Counted from the stretch's first letter, positions 1 to 6,178 are shown. The stretch: DNA of 7,319 nt from Actinomycetota bacterium (GCA_013694685.1 JACDBY010000048.1:1-7319); one strand, 5' to 3'. Notes: generated by a model not told the origin, from the letters alone. Numbers and translations: made by a program.

Positions 1-53
1 CCGCCGCAGCGTCGGGCGACTGAACGAGTCGTGCAGCTGCAAGACTGGCGCGC

Positions 54-1322
54 GTGCCCGCCACCGTGATCGTCGGCGCGCAGTGGGGCGACGAGGGGAA
101 GGGCAAGATCGTCGACCTGCTCGCGCAGGACTCCGACCTCGTGTGCCGCTATCAGGGCGGGCCGAACGCGGGTCACACAATCGTCGTCGACGGCGAGACG
201 TACAAGATCCGCGCGATCCCGTCCGGGATCATCACCGGGGTCGCGAGCGCGATCGGCGCTGGCTGCGTGGTCGACCCGGAGGTGCTGATTACAGAGCTCG
301 ACGAGCTCGAGGCGCGTGGTCACGAGACGGCCGGTCTCGTTCACGTTTCGGGCAACGCGCATCTGATCATGCCGTGGCACGTCGCGCTCGACGGTGCCCG
401 CGAGCGGCGGCTGGGTCGGCTCCAGATCGGGACGACCCGCCGCGGGATCGGCCCTGCCTACGCCGATCGCGCGACGCGGATCGGGATTCGTGTTCAGGAT
501 CTGCTCGACCCGAAGATCCTCCGGGAGAAGATCGACCTGGCGGCAAGTGAGAAGAACATCTGGCTCGAGCGCGTCTACGGGATCGACCCGTTCGACGTGG
601 TCGACGTCACCGACCGGACACTTGCCCACGCCGAGCGGCTCGCGCCCTACGTCGAGGACACGTCGCTCCTCGTCGACCGTGCGCTGCGCGACGGTCGCCG
701 CGTGCTGTTCGAAGGTGCCCAGGGCACTCTGCTCGATCTCGACCACGGCACGTACCCGTTCGTCACCTCGTCGAGCCCGATCGCGGCGGGCGCCGCGGTG
801 AGCTTCGGGATCGGGCCGCAGCGGATCGACGATGTCGTCGGCGTGGCGAAGGCCTATGTGACGCGCGTCGGCGAGGGCCCGTTCCCGAGCGAGATCCCAG
901 GCCCGGCGCAGGAGCAGGTGCGCGAGCTCGGCAAGGAGTTCGGCACCGTGACCGGTCGCGAGCGCCGCTGCGGCTGGCTCGATCTCGTCGCCCTCCGGTT
1001 CGCGGTTCGCGTGAACGGCATCTCGTCGCTCGCGCTGACCAAGCTCGACGTGCTCTCGGAGTTCGAGGAGCTGCCGGTCTGCGTCCGGTATCGCCTGCCC
1101 GACGGCGGCGAGACCGACGACTTTCCCGCCAACCAGTCCGACTTCCACCATTGCGCGCCCGTCTTCGAGACCCTCCCCGGATGGCGCGAGCACCTGACCG
1201 GCCCGACGCTACCCCCGGCGGCGGCGGGCTATGTTTCGTTCGTGGCCGGTGCTCTCGGCGTTCCCGTGACGCTTGTCGGAACCGGCGCCGCACGGGACGC
1301 GGTGCTGACGCTCTCCGCATAG
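54..1322 (+). CDS. purA: Adenylosuccinate synthetase
   Basis: This enzyme joins IMP and aspartate using GTP to give adenylosuccinate, the first committed step to AMP, in the cytoplasm. The 422-residue product is about the usual family length (E. coli about 432). It has the N-terminal QWGDEGKGK P-loop-like signature (residues 10-18; Asp13 is the expected general base), GGPNAGHT with the expected acid His41, GTTRRGIGPAY (126-136), LFEGAQGTLLDLDHG (218-232), GEGPFPSE (273-280), GTVTGRERRCGWLD (297-310) and LTKLDVL (328-334). The GTG at 54 is chosen because MPATVIVGAQWGDEGKGK is the standard family N-terminus; an in-frame TGA lies at 21-23. No Shine-Dalgarno sequence is visible; a weak -10-like AAGACT (41-46) lies 7 nt upstream, so a leaderless start is possible but unproven. 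An unusual feature is Arg139 where the family signature normally has the active-site Lys (E. coli Lys140). The gene is followed 9 bp later by purD. Confidence 0.97.
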   Translation: MPATVIVGAQWGDEGKGKIVDLLAQDSDLVCRYQGGPNAGHTIVVDGETYKIRAIPSGIITGVASAIGAGCVVDPEVLITELDELEARGHETAGLVHVSGNAHLIMPWHVALDGARERRLGRLQIGTTRRGIGPAYADRATRIGIRVQDLLDPKILREKIDLAASEKNIWLERVYGIDPFDVVDVTDRTLAHAERLAPYVEDTSLLVDRALRDGRRVLFEGAQGTLLDLDHGTYPFVTSSSPIAAGAAVSFGIGPQRIDDVVGVAKAYVTRVGEGPFPSEIPGPAQEQVRELGKEFGTVTGRERRCGWLDLVALRFAVRVNGISSLALTKLDVLSEFEELPVCVRYRLPDGGETDDFPANQSDFHHCAPVFETLPGWREHLTGPTLPPAAAGYVSFVAGALGVPVTLVGTGAARDAVLTLSA

Positions 1323-1331
1323 GGTCGCGTC

Positions 1332-2534
1332 GTGCGTGTCCTCGTCGTCGGGTCGGGTGGCCGGGAGCACGCGCTCGCCTGGCGGCTCGCGTCGTCGCCG
1401 TCGCTCACCGAGCTGCACGCCGCGCCGGGCAATCCGGGGATCGGATCGCTCGCCACGTGCCATCCCGTCGCAGCCGACGACGGCGAGGCGCTGCTCGCCC
1501 TGGCGCGCTCACTCGAGATCGGCCTCGTCGTGGTCGGGCCGGAGACGCCGCTCGTCACGGGCGTCGCCGACGTGCTGCGCCACGCGGGAATCGCCGTCTA
1601 CGGTCCGTCCGCCGGCGCTGCGCGGATCGAAGGCTCGAAGCGGTTCGCGAAGGACGTGATGGCGGCGGCCGGCATCCCCACGGCACGGCTCCTCGCCACC
1701 CCTCGTGCACCGTGTGTGCTGAAGGCCGACGGTCTCGCGGCGGGCAAGGGGGTCGCCGTCTGCCGCACCGAGGAGGAGCTCGAGGCAGGTCTCCGCGAGA
1801 TCGGTGCCCTCGGCGACGACCTCCTCGCCGAAGAGCTGCTCGAAGGCCCGGAAGTGTCGCTGCTCGCGATCTGCGACGGCGTCGACGCGCTCGCGCTCGC
1901 GCCGGCGCGGGACTACAAGCGGGCTTTTGATGGTGACACCGGCCCGAACACCGGCGGGATGGGCTCGTTCGCGCCAGTGCCGGGCGTGGACGACCTCGAG
2001 GAGCTTCTCGACGCCTTCGTGAGACCCGTCCTGGCCGAGCTCGGGCGCCGAGGCACGCCGTTCGTCGGCACGCTCTTCGCCGGCCTCATCGTCACCGCCG
2101 ACGGCCCGCGGGTGCTCGAGTACAACTGCCGGTTCGGCGACCCGGAGACCCAGTCCGTCCTGCCGCTCGTCGCCGGGGACTTCCTCCAGGCCCTCGTGGC
2201 TGCAGCGGGCGGGTCGCTCGCCGGCGTGCGTCTCGACCGCGAGAGCGGCTACGCCGTCACCGTCGTGCTCGCGGCCGGCGCCTACCCGGCCGAGGGTGAT
2301 CGGGGAAACGTGATCGAGGGCGCTGACCGGGCGGAGGCGGCGGGCGCGCTCGTCTTCCACTCGGGGACGGCGCGCCGCGACGGCCGGCTCGTCACGAACG
2401 GCGGGCGACTGCTCGGCGTCACGGCGACCGGCGCGACGCTGTCTGACGCGCGGTCGTCTGCCTACGAGGCGGCCGCGCTGATCCGGATCGACCGAGCGCG
2501 CAAGCGGAGCGACATCGCACTGGACGTCGCGTAG
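1332..2534 (+). CDS. purD: Phosphoribosylamine-glycine ligase (GAR synthetase)
   Basis: This enzyme condenses phosphoribosylamine with glycine using ATP to form glycinamide ribonucleotide, step 2 of purine synthesis. The 400-residue protein shows the whole domain order: N-terminal Rossmann-like domain (VVGSGGREHALAW, 5-17; VVVGPETPLV, 66-75), ATP-grasp domain (EGSKRFAKD, 100-108; KADGLAAGKG, 131-140; DTGPNTGGMGS, 202-212; the family signature RFGDPETQ, 267-274) and the C-terminal domain (TNGGRLLGVTA, 355-365). It is shorter than the roughly 425-430 residue norm because the ATP-grasp domain lacks about 12 residues before KADG and about 6 residues before the EELLEG segment, compared with E. coli PurD. 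The GTG at 1332 has an AGGG Shine-Dalgarno at 1321-1324, overlapping the purA stop codon, which implies cotranscription and probably coupled translation. The RKRSDIA tail (390-396) corresponds to the usual C-terminal R-x-DIG segment. Confidence 0.97.
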   Translation: MRVLVVGSGGREHALAWRLASSPSLTELHAAPGNPGIGSLATCHPVAADDGEALLALARSLEIGLVVVGPETPLVTGVADVLRHAGIAVYGPSAGAARIEGSKRFAKDVMAAAGIPTARLLATPRAPCVLKADGLAAGKGVAVCRTEEELEAGLREIGALGDDLLAEELLEGPEVSLLAICDGVDALALAPARDYKRAFDGDTGPNTGGMGSFAPVPGVDDLEELLDAFVRPVLAELGRRGTPFVGTLFAGLIVTADGPRVLEYNCRFGDPETQSVLPLVAGDFLQALVAAAGGSLAGVRLDRESGYAVTVVLAAGAYPAEGDRGNVIEGADRAEAAGALVFHSGTARRDGRLVTNGGRLLGVTATGATLSDARSSAYEAAALIRIDRARKRSDIALDVA

Positions 2535-2558
2535 AAATCGCCAAATTGCGAGCGCCGT

Positions 2559-2572
2559 TTGGGGCACCCCAA
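2559..2572. repeat. 14-bp palindrome between purD and purB
   Basis: The sequence TTGGGG-CA-CCCCAA is a perfect inverted repeat with a 2-bp centre, beginning 24 bp after the purD stop. As RNA it could only make a short hairpin, because a 2-nt loop would force the inner pair open. No T tract follows; the next bases are CCCACCACCC, so it does not look like an intrinsic terminator. It could be a protein-binding site for the purB promoter region or a weak 3'-end structure of purA-purD mRNA. The palindrome is seen directly; its function is unknown. Confidence 0.4.
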
Positions 2573-2686
2573 CCCACCACCCGCTGACAATTTTATCGCC
2601 TTTTCAGACAACAAACGGGACGAACGTGTGCCAGGTGTGTGTCATCTTCGTGGCAACCCGGTAACAAGGCCCTCCAGTGGCCGCTC

Positions 2687-2699
2687 TAGAATGACGCCG
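2687..2699 (+). promoter_or_regulatory. Putative -10 element for a leaderless purB transcript
   Basis: TAGAAT (2687-2692) matches the actinobacterial TAnnnT -10 consensus and is followed by six bases (GACGCC) and then the purB GTG at 2699. A transcript started the normal distance downstream of this hexamer would begin at or next to the GTG itself. No Shine-Dalgarno sequence lies upstream of purB, which agrees with a leaderless mRNA. No good -35 is visible at 17-18 bp; GTAACA at 2661-2666 is 20 bp away. Inference from position and motif only. Confidence 0.5.
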
Positions 2700-4015
2700 T
2701 GATCGCTCGCTACTCCCGGCCCGCGATGGCCCGGATCTGGTCGGACGAGACACGTCTCGCGCGGATGCTCGACGTCGAACTCGCAGCCCTCGAAGGATGG
2801 GGCGAGGTCGGTGCCGTGCCCATCGAGGCAGTCGACCGGATTCGAGCGGCAGCTCGGGCACCGTCCGTCGAACGCGTCGCCGAGATCGAACGCACGACGA
2901 ATCACGACGTGGCGGCCTTTGTCGATGCGGTCGCCGAGACTCTCGGTGAGGACGGGCGCTGGTTCCACTTCGGGCTCACCTCCTCGGATGTGATCGACTC
3001 GGCGCTCGCGCTCGTCGTCCAGGAGGCCGGCGCGCTCGTGCTCGTCGATCTTCGGCGTGCCTTCGACGCCGTCGTCGCCCGGGCCGTCGAGCACCGAGAC
3101 TCCATCTGCATGGGTCGGACACACGGCGTCCACGCCGAGCCGACAACCTTCGGGCTGAAGCTCGCCGGATGGGCATTCGCCCTGGATCGCGACCGGGTGC
3201 GGCTGGAGCGCGCGATCGAGGGAATGCGCGTGGGCAAGCTTTCCGGGGCCGTCGGCCAGTACGCCGCGATCGATCCGGAGGTGGAGCGTCTCGCGTGCGA
3301 GCGGCTCGGTCTCGAGCCGGCGCCGACCTCGACGCAGATCGTCCAGCGGGACAGGCATGCAGAGCTGCTCTCGGCGCTCGCGTTGGCTGCGTCTTCGCTC
3401 GACCGATTCGCCACCGAGATCCGGCATCTGGCCCGGACCGAGGTGCGCGAGGTCGAGGAGCCGTTCGGGCGGGGCCAGAAGGGCTCGTCGGCCATGCCGC
3501 ACAAGCGCAACCCGATCACCGCGGAGCGGATCTGCGGGCTTGCGCGTGTCGTGCGTGCGAACGCGCTCGTCGGGATGGAGAACGTGGTGCTGTGGCACGA
3601 GCGGGACATCTCGCACTCCTCGGCGGAGCGAATCGTCCTCCCGGACTCGTTCCTCGCGGTCGACTATGCGCTCGACCGGTTCGCGTGGCTCGTCGGCGGG
3701 CTCGTCGTGCGTACCGAGCGGATGGGTGCGAACGTCGCTGCGAGCCAGGGGCTCTTCTTCAGTCAGCGCGTGCTGCTCGCCCTCGTCGAGAGCGGACTCG
3801 GCCGCGACGACGCGTACCGACACGTGCAGCGGCACGCGATGCGGGCTTGGGAGGAAGGGCTCGACTTCCAGGAGCTCGTCCGCGGCGACGCCGAGCTCGC
3901 GGGCCAGGTCGACCTCGACCGCGTCTTCGCGCTCGAGGCGTTCACCGCGCACGTCGACACGATCTTCGAGCGGCTCCAGGCGCTCGTCGCCTCGCGCGAG
4001 GCCGTCCCTGCCTGA
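2699..4015 (+). CDS. purB: Adenylosuccinate lyase
   Basis: This enzyme removes fumarate from SAICAR to give AICAR and from adenylosuccinate to give AMP, so it serves both the main pathway and the AMP branch. The 438-residue protein is the normal length for the bacterial short form of the fumarase/aspartase superfamily. Motifs in order are YSRPAMARIW (5-14), TNHDVAAFV (67-75), HFGLTSSDVIDSA (90-102), GRTHGVHAEPTTFG (139-152, with expected catalytic His142), STQIVQRDRHAE (211-222) and the superfamily signature GSSAMPHKRNP (262-272, the flexible loop with the catalytic Ser263/264), followed by ERDISHSSAERIVLPD (301-316). The GTG at 2699 gives the usual MIxRYSRPxM N-terminus. It opens the second purine transcription unit: 164 bp separate it from purD, while purC follows 4 bp after its stop. 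There is no Shine-Dalgarno; see the TAGAAT element upstream. Confidence 0.97.
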   Translation: MIARYSRPAMARIWSDETRLARMLDVELAALEGWGEVGAVPIEAVDRIRAAARAPSVERVAEIERTTNHDVAAFVDAVAETLGEDGRWFHFGLTSSDVIDSALALVVQEAGALVLVDLRRAFDAVVARAVEHRDSICMGRTHGVHAEPTTFGLKLAGWAFALDRDRVRLERAIEGMRVGKLSGAVGQYAAIDPEVERLACERLGLEPAPTSTQIVQRDRHAELLSALALAASSLDRFATEIRHLARTEVREVEEPFGRGQKGSSAMPHKRNPITAERICGLARVVRANALVGMENVVLWHERDISHSSAERIVLPDSFLAVDYALDRFAWLVGGLVVRTERMGANVAASQGLFFSQRVLLALVESGLGRDDAYRHVQRHAMRAWEEGLDFQELVRGDAELAGQVDLDRVFALEAFTAHVDTIFERLQALVASREAVPA

Positions 4016-4019
4016 GGCG

Positions 4020-4871
4020 GTGCACATCGGCAGCGGGAAGGTGCGAGAGGTGTACGCGCTCGACGGCGAGCGCCTCCTGCTCGTCGCCTCGGATCGGATC
4101 TCGACGTACGACGTGGTGCTGCCGACCGAGATCCCCGACAAGGGGCGCGTGCTGACCGGGCTCTCCGCGTACTGGTTCGCCCGCACGCGCGCGATCGTCC
4201 CGAACCACCTCATCGAGCTTCGTCCCGACGGCCGCGCCATCGCATGCCGGCGTCTCGAGATGCTGCCCGTCGAGTTCGTCGTGCGCGGATACCTCGCCGG
4301 CTCGGCCTGGAACGACTACCGCGCGTCCGGCGCGGTCTGCGGGCACCGGCTCCCCGCTGGTCTTCGCGAGTCGGAGCGGCTGCCCCGACCGCTCGTCACA
4401 CCGGCGACGAAGGCGGTCTCTGGCCACGACCTGAACATCACGGAGTCCGAGGCCGAGCAGCTCTGTGGTGCGGACGCATACGCCGAGGCGCGCGAGGCGA
4501 CGCTCGCGCTCTATCGCGCGGCCACCGACCACGCAGAGCGATGCGGGATCATCGTTGCGGACACGAAGCTCGAGTTCGGGCTCGACCACGACGGCGTCCT
4601 CACGCTCGCAGACGAGGCCGTCACACCAGACTCGTCCCGTTTCTGGCCCGCGGCCGAGTTCGTTGCAGGCCGGCCGCAGCCCTCCTTCGACAAGCAATAC
4701 GTGCGTGATTGGTGCCTCTCGACCGGTTGGGATCGGACCGCTCCGGGGCCCGAGCTGCCGGCGGAGGTCGTCGCCGGCACCAGGGCCCGGTACGTCGAGG
4801 CCTTCGAGCGGCTCACCGGTGTCGGGTTCGAGCGGTACCGGGAGAGCCCGGAGGTGGTCGCATGCGGCTGA
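4020..4871 (+). CDS. purC: Phosphoribosylaminoimidazole-succinocarboxamide (SAICAR) synthase
   Basis: This enzyme ligates aspartate to CAIR with ATP to give SAICAR, the substrate of the PurB encoded just upstream. From the GTG at 4020 the product has 283 residues, in the range of the longer actinobacterial form (E. coli 237). It shows GKVREVY (6-12), ASDRISTYDVVLP (23-35), IPDKGRVLT (38-46), family signature 1 MLPVEFVVRGYLAGS (81-95), TPATKAVSGHD (127-137), signature 2 ADTKLEFG (180-187) and ADEAVTPDSSRFWP (197-210). The start is uncertain. GTG 4020 lies 4 bp after the purB stop, but its GAGG (4014-4017) is only 2 nt away, which is too close. An in-frame CTG at 4008 has GAGG at 3998-4001 with ideal 6-nt spacing and would add four residues (MPEA) while overlapping purB by 8 nt. 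The 3' end overlaps purS by 10 nt. Confidence 0.95.
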   Translation: MHIGSGKVREVYALDGERLLLVASDRISTYDVVLPTEIPDKGRVLTGLSAYWFARTRAIVPNHLIELRPDGRAIACRRLEMLPVEFVVRGYLAGSAWNDYRASGAVCGHRLPAGLRESERLPRPLVTPATKAVSGHDLNITESEAEQLCGADAYAEAREATLALYRAATDHAERCGIIVADTKLEFGLDHDGVLTLADEAVTPDSSRFWPAAEFVAGRPQPSFDKQYVRDWCLSTGWDRTAPGPELPAEVVAGTRARYVEAFERLTGVGFERYRESPEVVACG

Positions 4872-5104
4872 CGGTCCTGATTCGACCGAAAACAGGAATC
4901 CTCGACCCGCAGGGGGAGGCCGTGCAGACCTCGCTGGAGGCGCTCGGCTTCGCGGTCGCCGAGGCGAGAGTCGGCAGGCTGGTGGAGCTCGAGATCGACA
5001 CGGACGACGAGGTGCGCGCGATCGCCGAGGTGGAGCGGATGTGCGGTGAGCTGCTCGCGAACCCGCTGATCGAGAGCTACGAGATCGTGAGGCGTCCCGC
5101 GTGA
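4862..5104 (+). CDS. purS: FGAM synthase subunit PurS
   Basis: PurS is the small structural subunit of the three-part FGAM synthase (PurS-PurQ-PurL). It is thought to bridge PurQ and PurL and help pass ammonia between them during conversion of FGAR to FGAM. The 80-residue length is typical of the family. It has the diagnostic pattern RPKTGILDPQGEAV (8-21), LEALGF (25-30), RVGRLVELEI (36-45) and the C-terminal LLANPLIESYEI (64-75). The ATG at 4862 is chosen because it gives the family N-terminus and has a strong GGAGG Shine-Dalgarno at 4850-4854, seven bases upstream. It overlaps the end of purC by 10 nt, and its own stop overlaps the purQ start, so translation of the three genes is probably coupled. 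Its presence implies a small-type PurL (about 750 residues) elsewhere in the genome. Confidence 0.95.
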   Translation: MRLTVLIRPKTGILDPQGEAVQTSLEALGFAVAEARVGRLVELEIDTDDEVRAIAEVERMCGELLANPLIESYEIVRRPA

Positions 5105-5799
5105 GCGACGGCCGCCCGCGGATCGCCGTCGTGACCTTCCCGGGCTCGAACGACGACGGCGATGCCTGTCTCGCCCTCTCGACGCTCGGTGCGGATCCCG
5201 TCCCCGTCTGGCATACGGCCGTCGAGCTTCCGCACGAGGTCGCCGGCGTCGTTCTCCCCGGCGGCTTCTCGTACGGTGACTATCTCCGCTGCGGAGCGCT
5301 CGCCAGCCTTGCGCCCGTCATGGACGGCGTGCGGGCCTTCGCCGCGGACGGAGGGCCCGTGCTCGGGATCTGCAACGGCTTCCAGATCCTCTGCGAAGCT
5401 CGACTACTGCCCGGCGTCCTCCGGGCGAACCGGCAGGTGCAGTTCGTCTGCGCCGACGTGGCCGTCACCGTCGAGTCGACGGAGACGCCCTTCACGGCCG
5501 GCTGCGATCTCGGTGACGAGCTCGTGATCCCGATCAAGCACGGCGAGGGCAATTGGGTGGCGGATGACGAGACCTTCGCCGACCTCGTCGCCCGTGGACG
5601 CGTCGTGCTCCGATACGTCGACGACGTGAACGGCTCGCGAGACCGGGTCGCCGGGGTCGCGAACGAGGCGGGCAACGTCCTCGGCCTGATGCCTCATCCC
5701 GAGCACGCGGTCGACCCCCTGCTCGGATGCGTCGGTGGCGTCCCGATCCTCGTGGGCCTCGTTGCGGCGGCTCGGGAGCGGTCGGCGGCGCTCGCCTGA
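5101..5799 (+). CDS. purQ: FGAM synthase glutaminase subunit PurQ
   Basis: PurQ hydrolyses glutamine and supplies ammonia to PurL in the FGAM synthase complex (step 4 of purine synthesis). The 232-residue protein is a stand-alone class I glutamine amidotransferase of normal length. It carries VTFPGSNDDGD (11-21), the PurQ-type VLPGGFSYGDYLRCGALA (51-68), the nucleophile elbow GICNGFQ with Cys91, and the C-terminal GLMPHPEH with His199 and Glu201 completing the triad. The GTG at 5101 overlaps the purS stop in a GTGA arrangement. A GAGG Shine-Dalgarno at 5089-5092 sits 8 nt upstream. It is the last gene of the purB-purC-purS-purQ unit: purL does not follow, although the purS-purQ-purL order is common in related bacteria. 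The next gene is convergent with a 12-bp gap and no visible terminator. Confidence 0.97.
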   Translation: MSDGRPRIAVVTFPGSNDDGDACLALSTLGADPVPVWHTAVELPHEVAGVVLPGGFSYGDYLRCGALASLAPVMDGVRAFAADGGPVLGICNGFQILCEARLLPGVLRANRQVQFVCADVAVTVESTETPFTAGCDLGDELVIPIKHGEGNWVADDETFADLVARGRVVLRYVDDVNGSRDRVAGVANEAGNVLGLMPHPEHAVDPLLGCVGGVPILVGLVAAARERSAALA

Positions 5800-5811
5800 T
5801 CCGGTCGGCGG

Positions 5812-6090
5812 TTACACGTTCCCCACCCCGTCGCCGGTGACCGTCCGGAGCGCCCGACCGAGCTCCGGTGCGCGGCAGAGCAGGGCCGCGAGCTTCGCCA
5901 GGTCGCGCTCGCGGAACGTGACGGGCCCCCGACGGACCGCCCCGCTCGTCGCATACGAGAACCGCACGAGACGCTCGCCGTCACCCGTCTCGAGGAGCTC
6001 GACCTGCGACGAGAACCGCTTCTCGGCCGCCCGCTGCGGAACCGAGACCGATTCGAGCGCCGTTGCCTTTCCCCATGGAGTCGTCGTCAT
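5812..6090 (-). CDS. Small conserved-looking protein of unknown function
   Basis: I do not recognise this 92-residue protein. It starts MTTTPWGKATALESVSV and has no signal peptide, membrane segment or Cys/His cluster. The middle looks like beta strands (VELLETGDGERLVRFSYAT, 30-48), followed by a turn and a helix (FRERDLAKLAALLCRAPELG, 59-78) and a short Gly-rich tail. A few small single-domain nucleic-acid-binding folds share this strands-then-helix outline, but I see no specific motif and assign no function. Only the last 92 codons of a much longer open frame are kept: upstream the frame runs into Arg-rich antisense of the glycerate kinase. ATG 6090 has no Shine-Dalgarno but has TATGTT 7 nt before it. 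The alternative ATG at 6102 (four more residues, MLSF) has AGGTG 7 nt upstream. It is convergent with purQ and divergent from the glycerate kinase. Confidence 0.65.
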   Translation of the reverse strand: MTTTPWGKATALESVSVPQRAAEKRFSSQVELLETGDGERLVRFSYATSGAVRRGPVTFRERDLAKLAALLCRAPELGRALRTVTGDGVGNV

Positions 6091-6097
6091 AAAAGAC

Positions 6098-6103
6098 AAC
6101 ATA
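6098..6103 (-). promoter_or_regulatory. Putative -10 element for the 92-codon minus-strand gene
   Basis: On the minus strand the hexamer TATGTT (6103 down to 6098) fits TAnnnT and is separated from the ATG at 6090 by 7 nt, so transcription could start at the start codon. The hexamer contains the alternative upstream ATG (6102), so the two explanations exclude each other: either this is the -10 and translation starts leaderless at 6090, or translation starts at 6102 using the AGGTG Shine-Dalgarno. No convincing -35 is seen. Confidence 0.35.
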
Positions 6104-6125
6104 CGTGCGCACCTGTAACGAGTAT

Positions 6126-6147
6126 GTGCCGAGATCGTGCCGAGATC
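6126..6147. repeat. Two tandem 11-bp direct repeats in the divergent promoter region
   Basis: GTGCCGAGATC occurs twice back to back (6126-6136 and 6137-6147). Degenerate copies with the same 11-bp period may flank it: GTAACGAGTAT (6115-6125) and GTGTCGCACCG (6148-6158), keeping GTnnCG. The array lies between the two divergent starts, just upstream of where a -35 would sit for the minus-strand gene and across the -35 area for the plus-strand gene. A period near one helical turn is typical of regulator sites bound by dimers on one DNA face, for example OmpR/PhoB-type response regulators. That role is inference. Confidence 0.55.
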
Positions 6148-6165
6148 GTGTCGCACCGGCGCTCT

Positions 6166-6178
6166 TATGCTGCGGCCG
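6166..6178 (+). promoter_or_regulatory. Putative -10 element upstream of the glycerate kinase
   Basis: TATGCT (6166-6171) is followed by GCGGCC and a GTG at 6178, the same hexamer-N6-GTG layout as before purB; both are also preceded by GCTCT. Transcription from it would start at or beside GTG 6178. That GTG opens a 21-codon ORF and is not in the glycerate kinase frame. The motif is seen directly; promoter activity is inferred, and no good -35 is visible. Confidence 0.45.

Noticed and set aside
3..23. Possible C-terminal tail of a gene upstream of purA (frame ending in TGA)
   Set aside because: Only six codons are inside the window; nothing distinguishes it from a chance stop.
1509..2567. 352-codon open frame antisense to purD
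   Set aside because: Same high-GC shadow effect; purD has all its domains on the plus strand.
2626..2664. 12-codon ORF (MCQVCVIFVATR) between purD and purB, considered as a leader peptide with two Cys codons
   Set aside because: Only a weak GGGA precedes it, there is no -10-like hexamer next to its GTG, and its stop is 34 bp from purB, so coupling or attenuation is not supported.
2535..2698. Purine riboswitch upstream of purB
   Set aside because: No three-way-junction pattern or conserved purine-aptamer core is recognisable, and the likely leaderless start leaves no room for a 5' leader.
2642..4240. 532-codon open frame antisense to purB
   Set aside because: It is rich in Arg, Glu and Asp in the way expected of the complement of a high-GC gene, purB on the other strand is unmistakable, and no family motif is seen.
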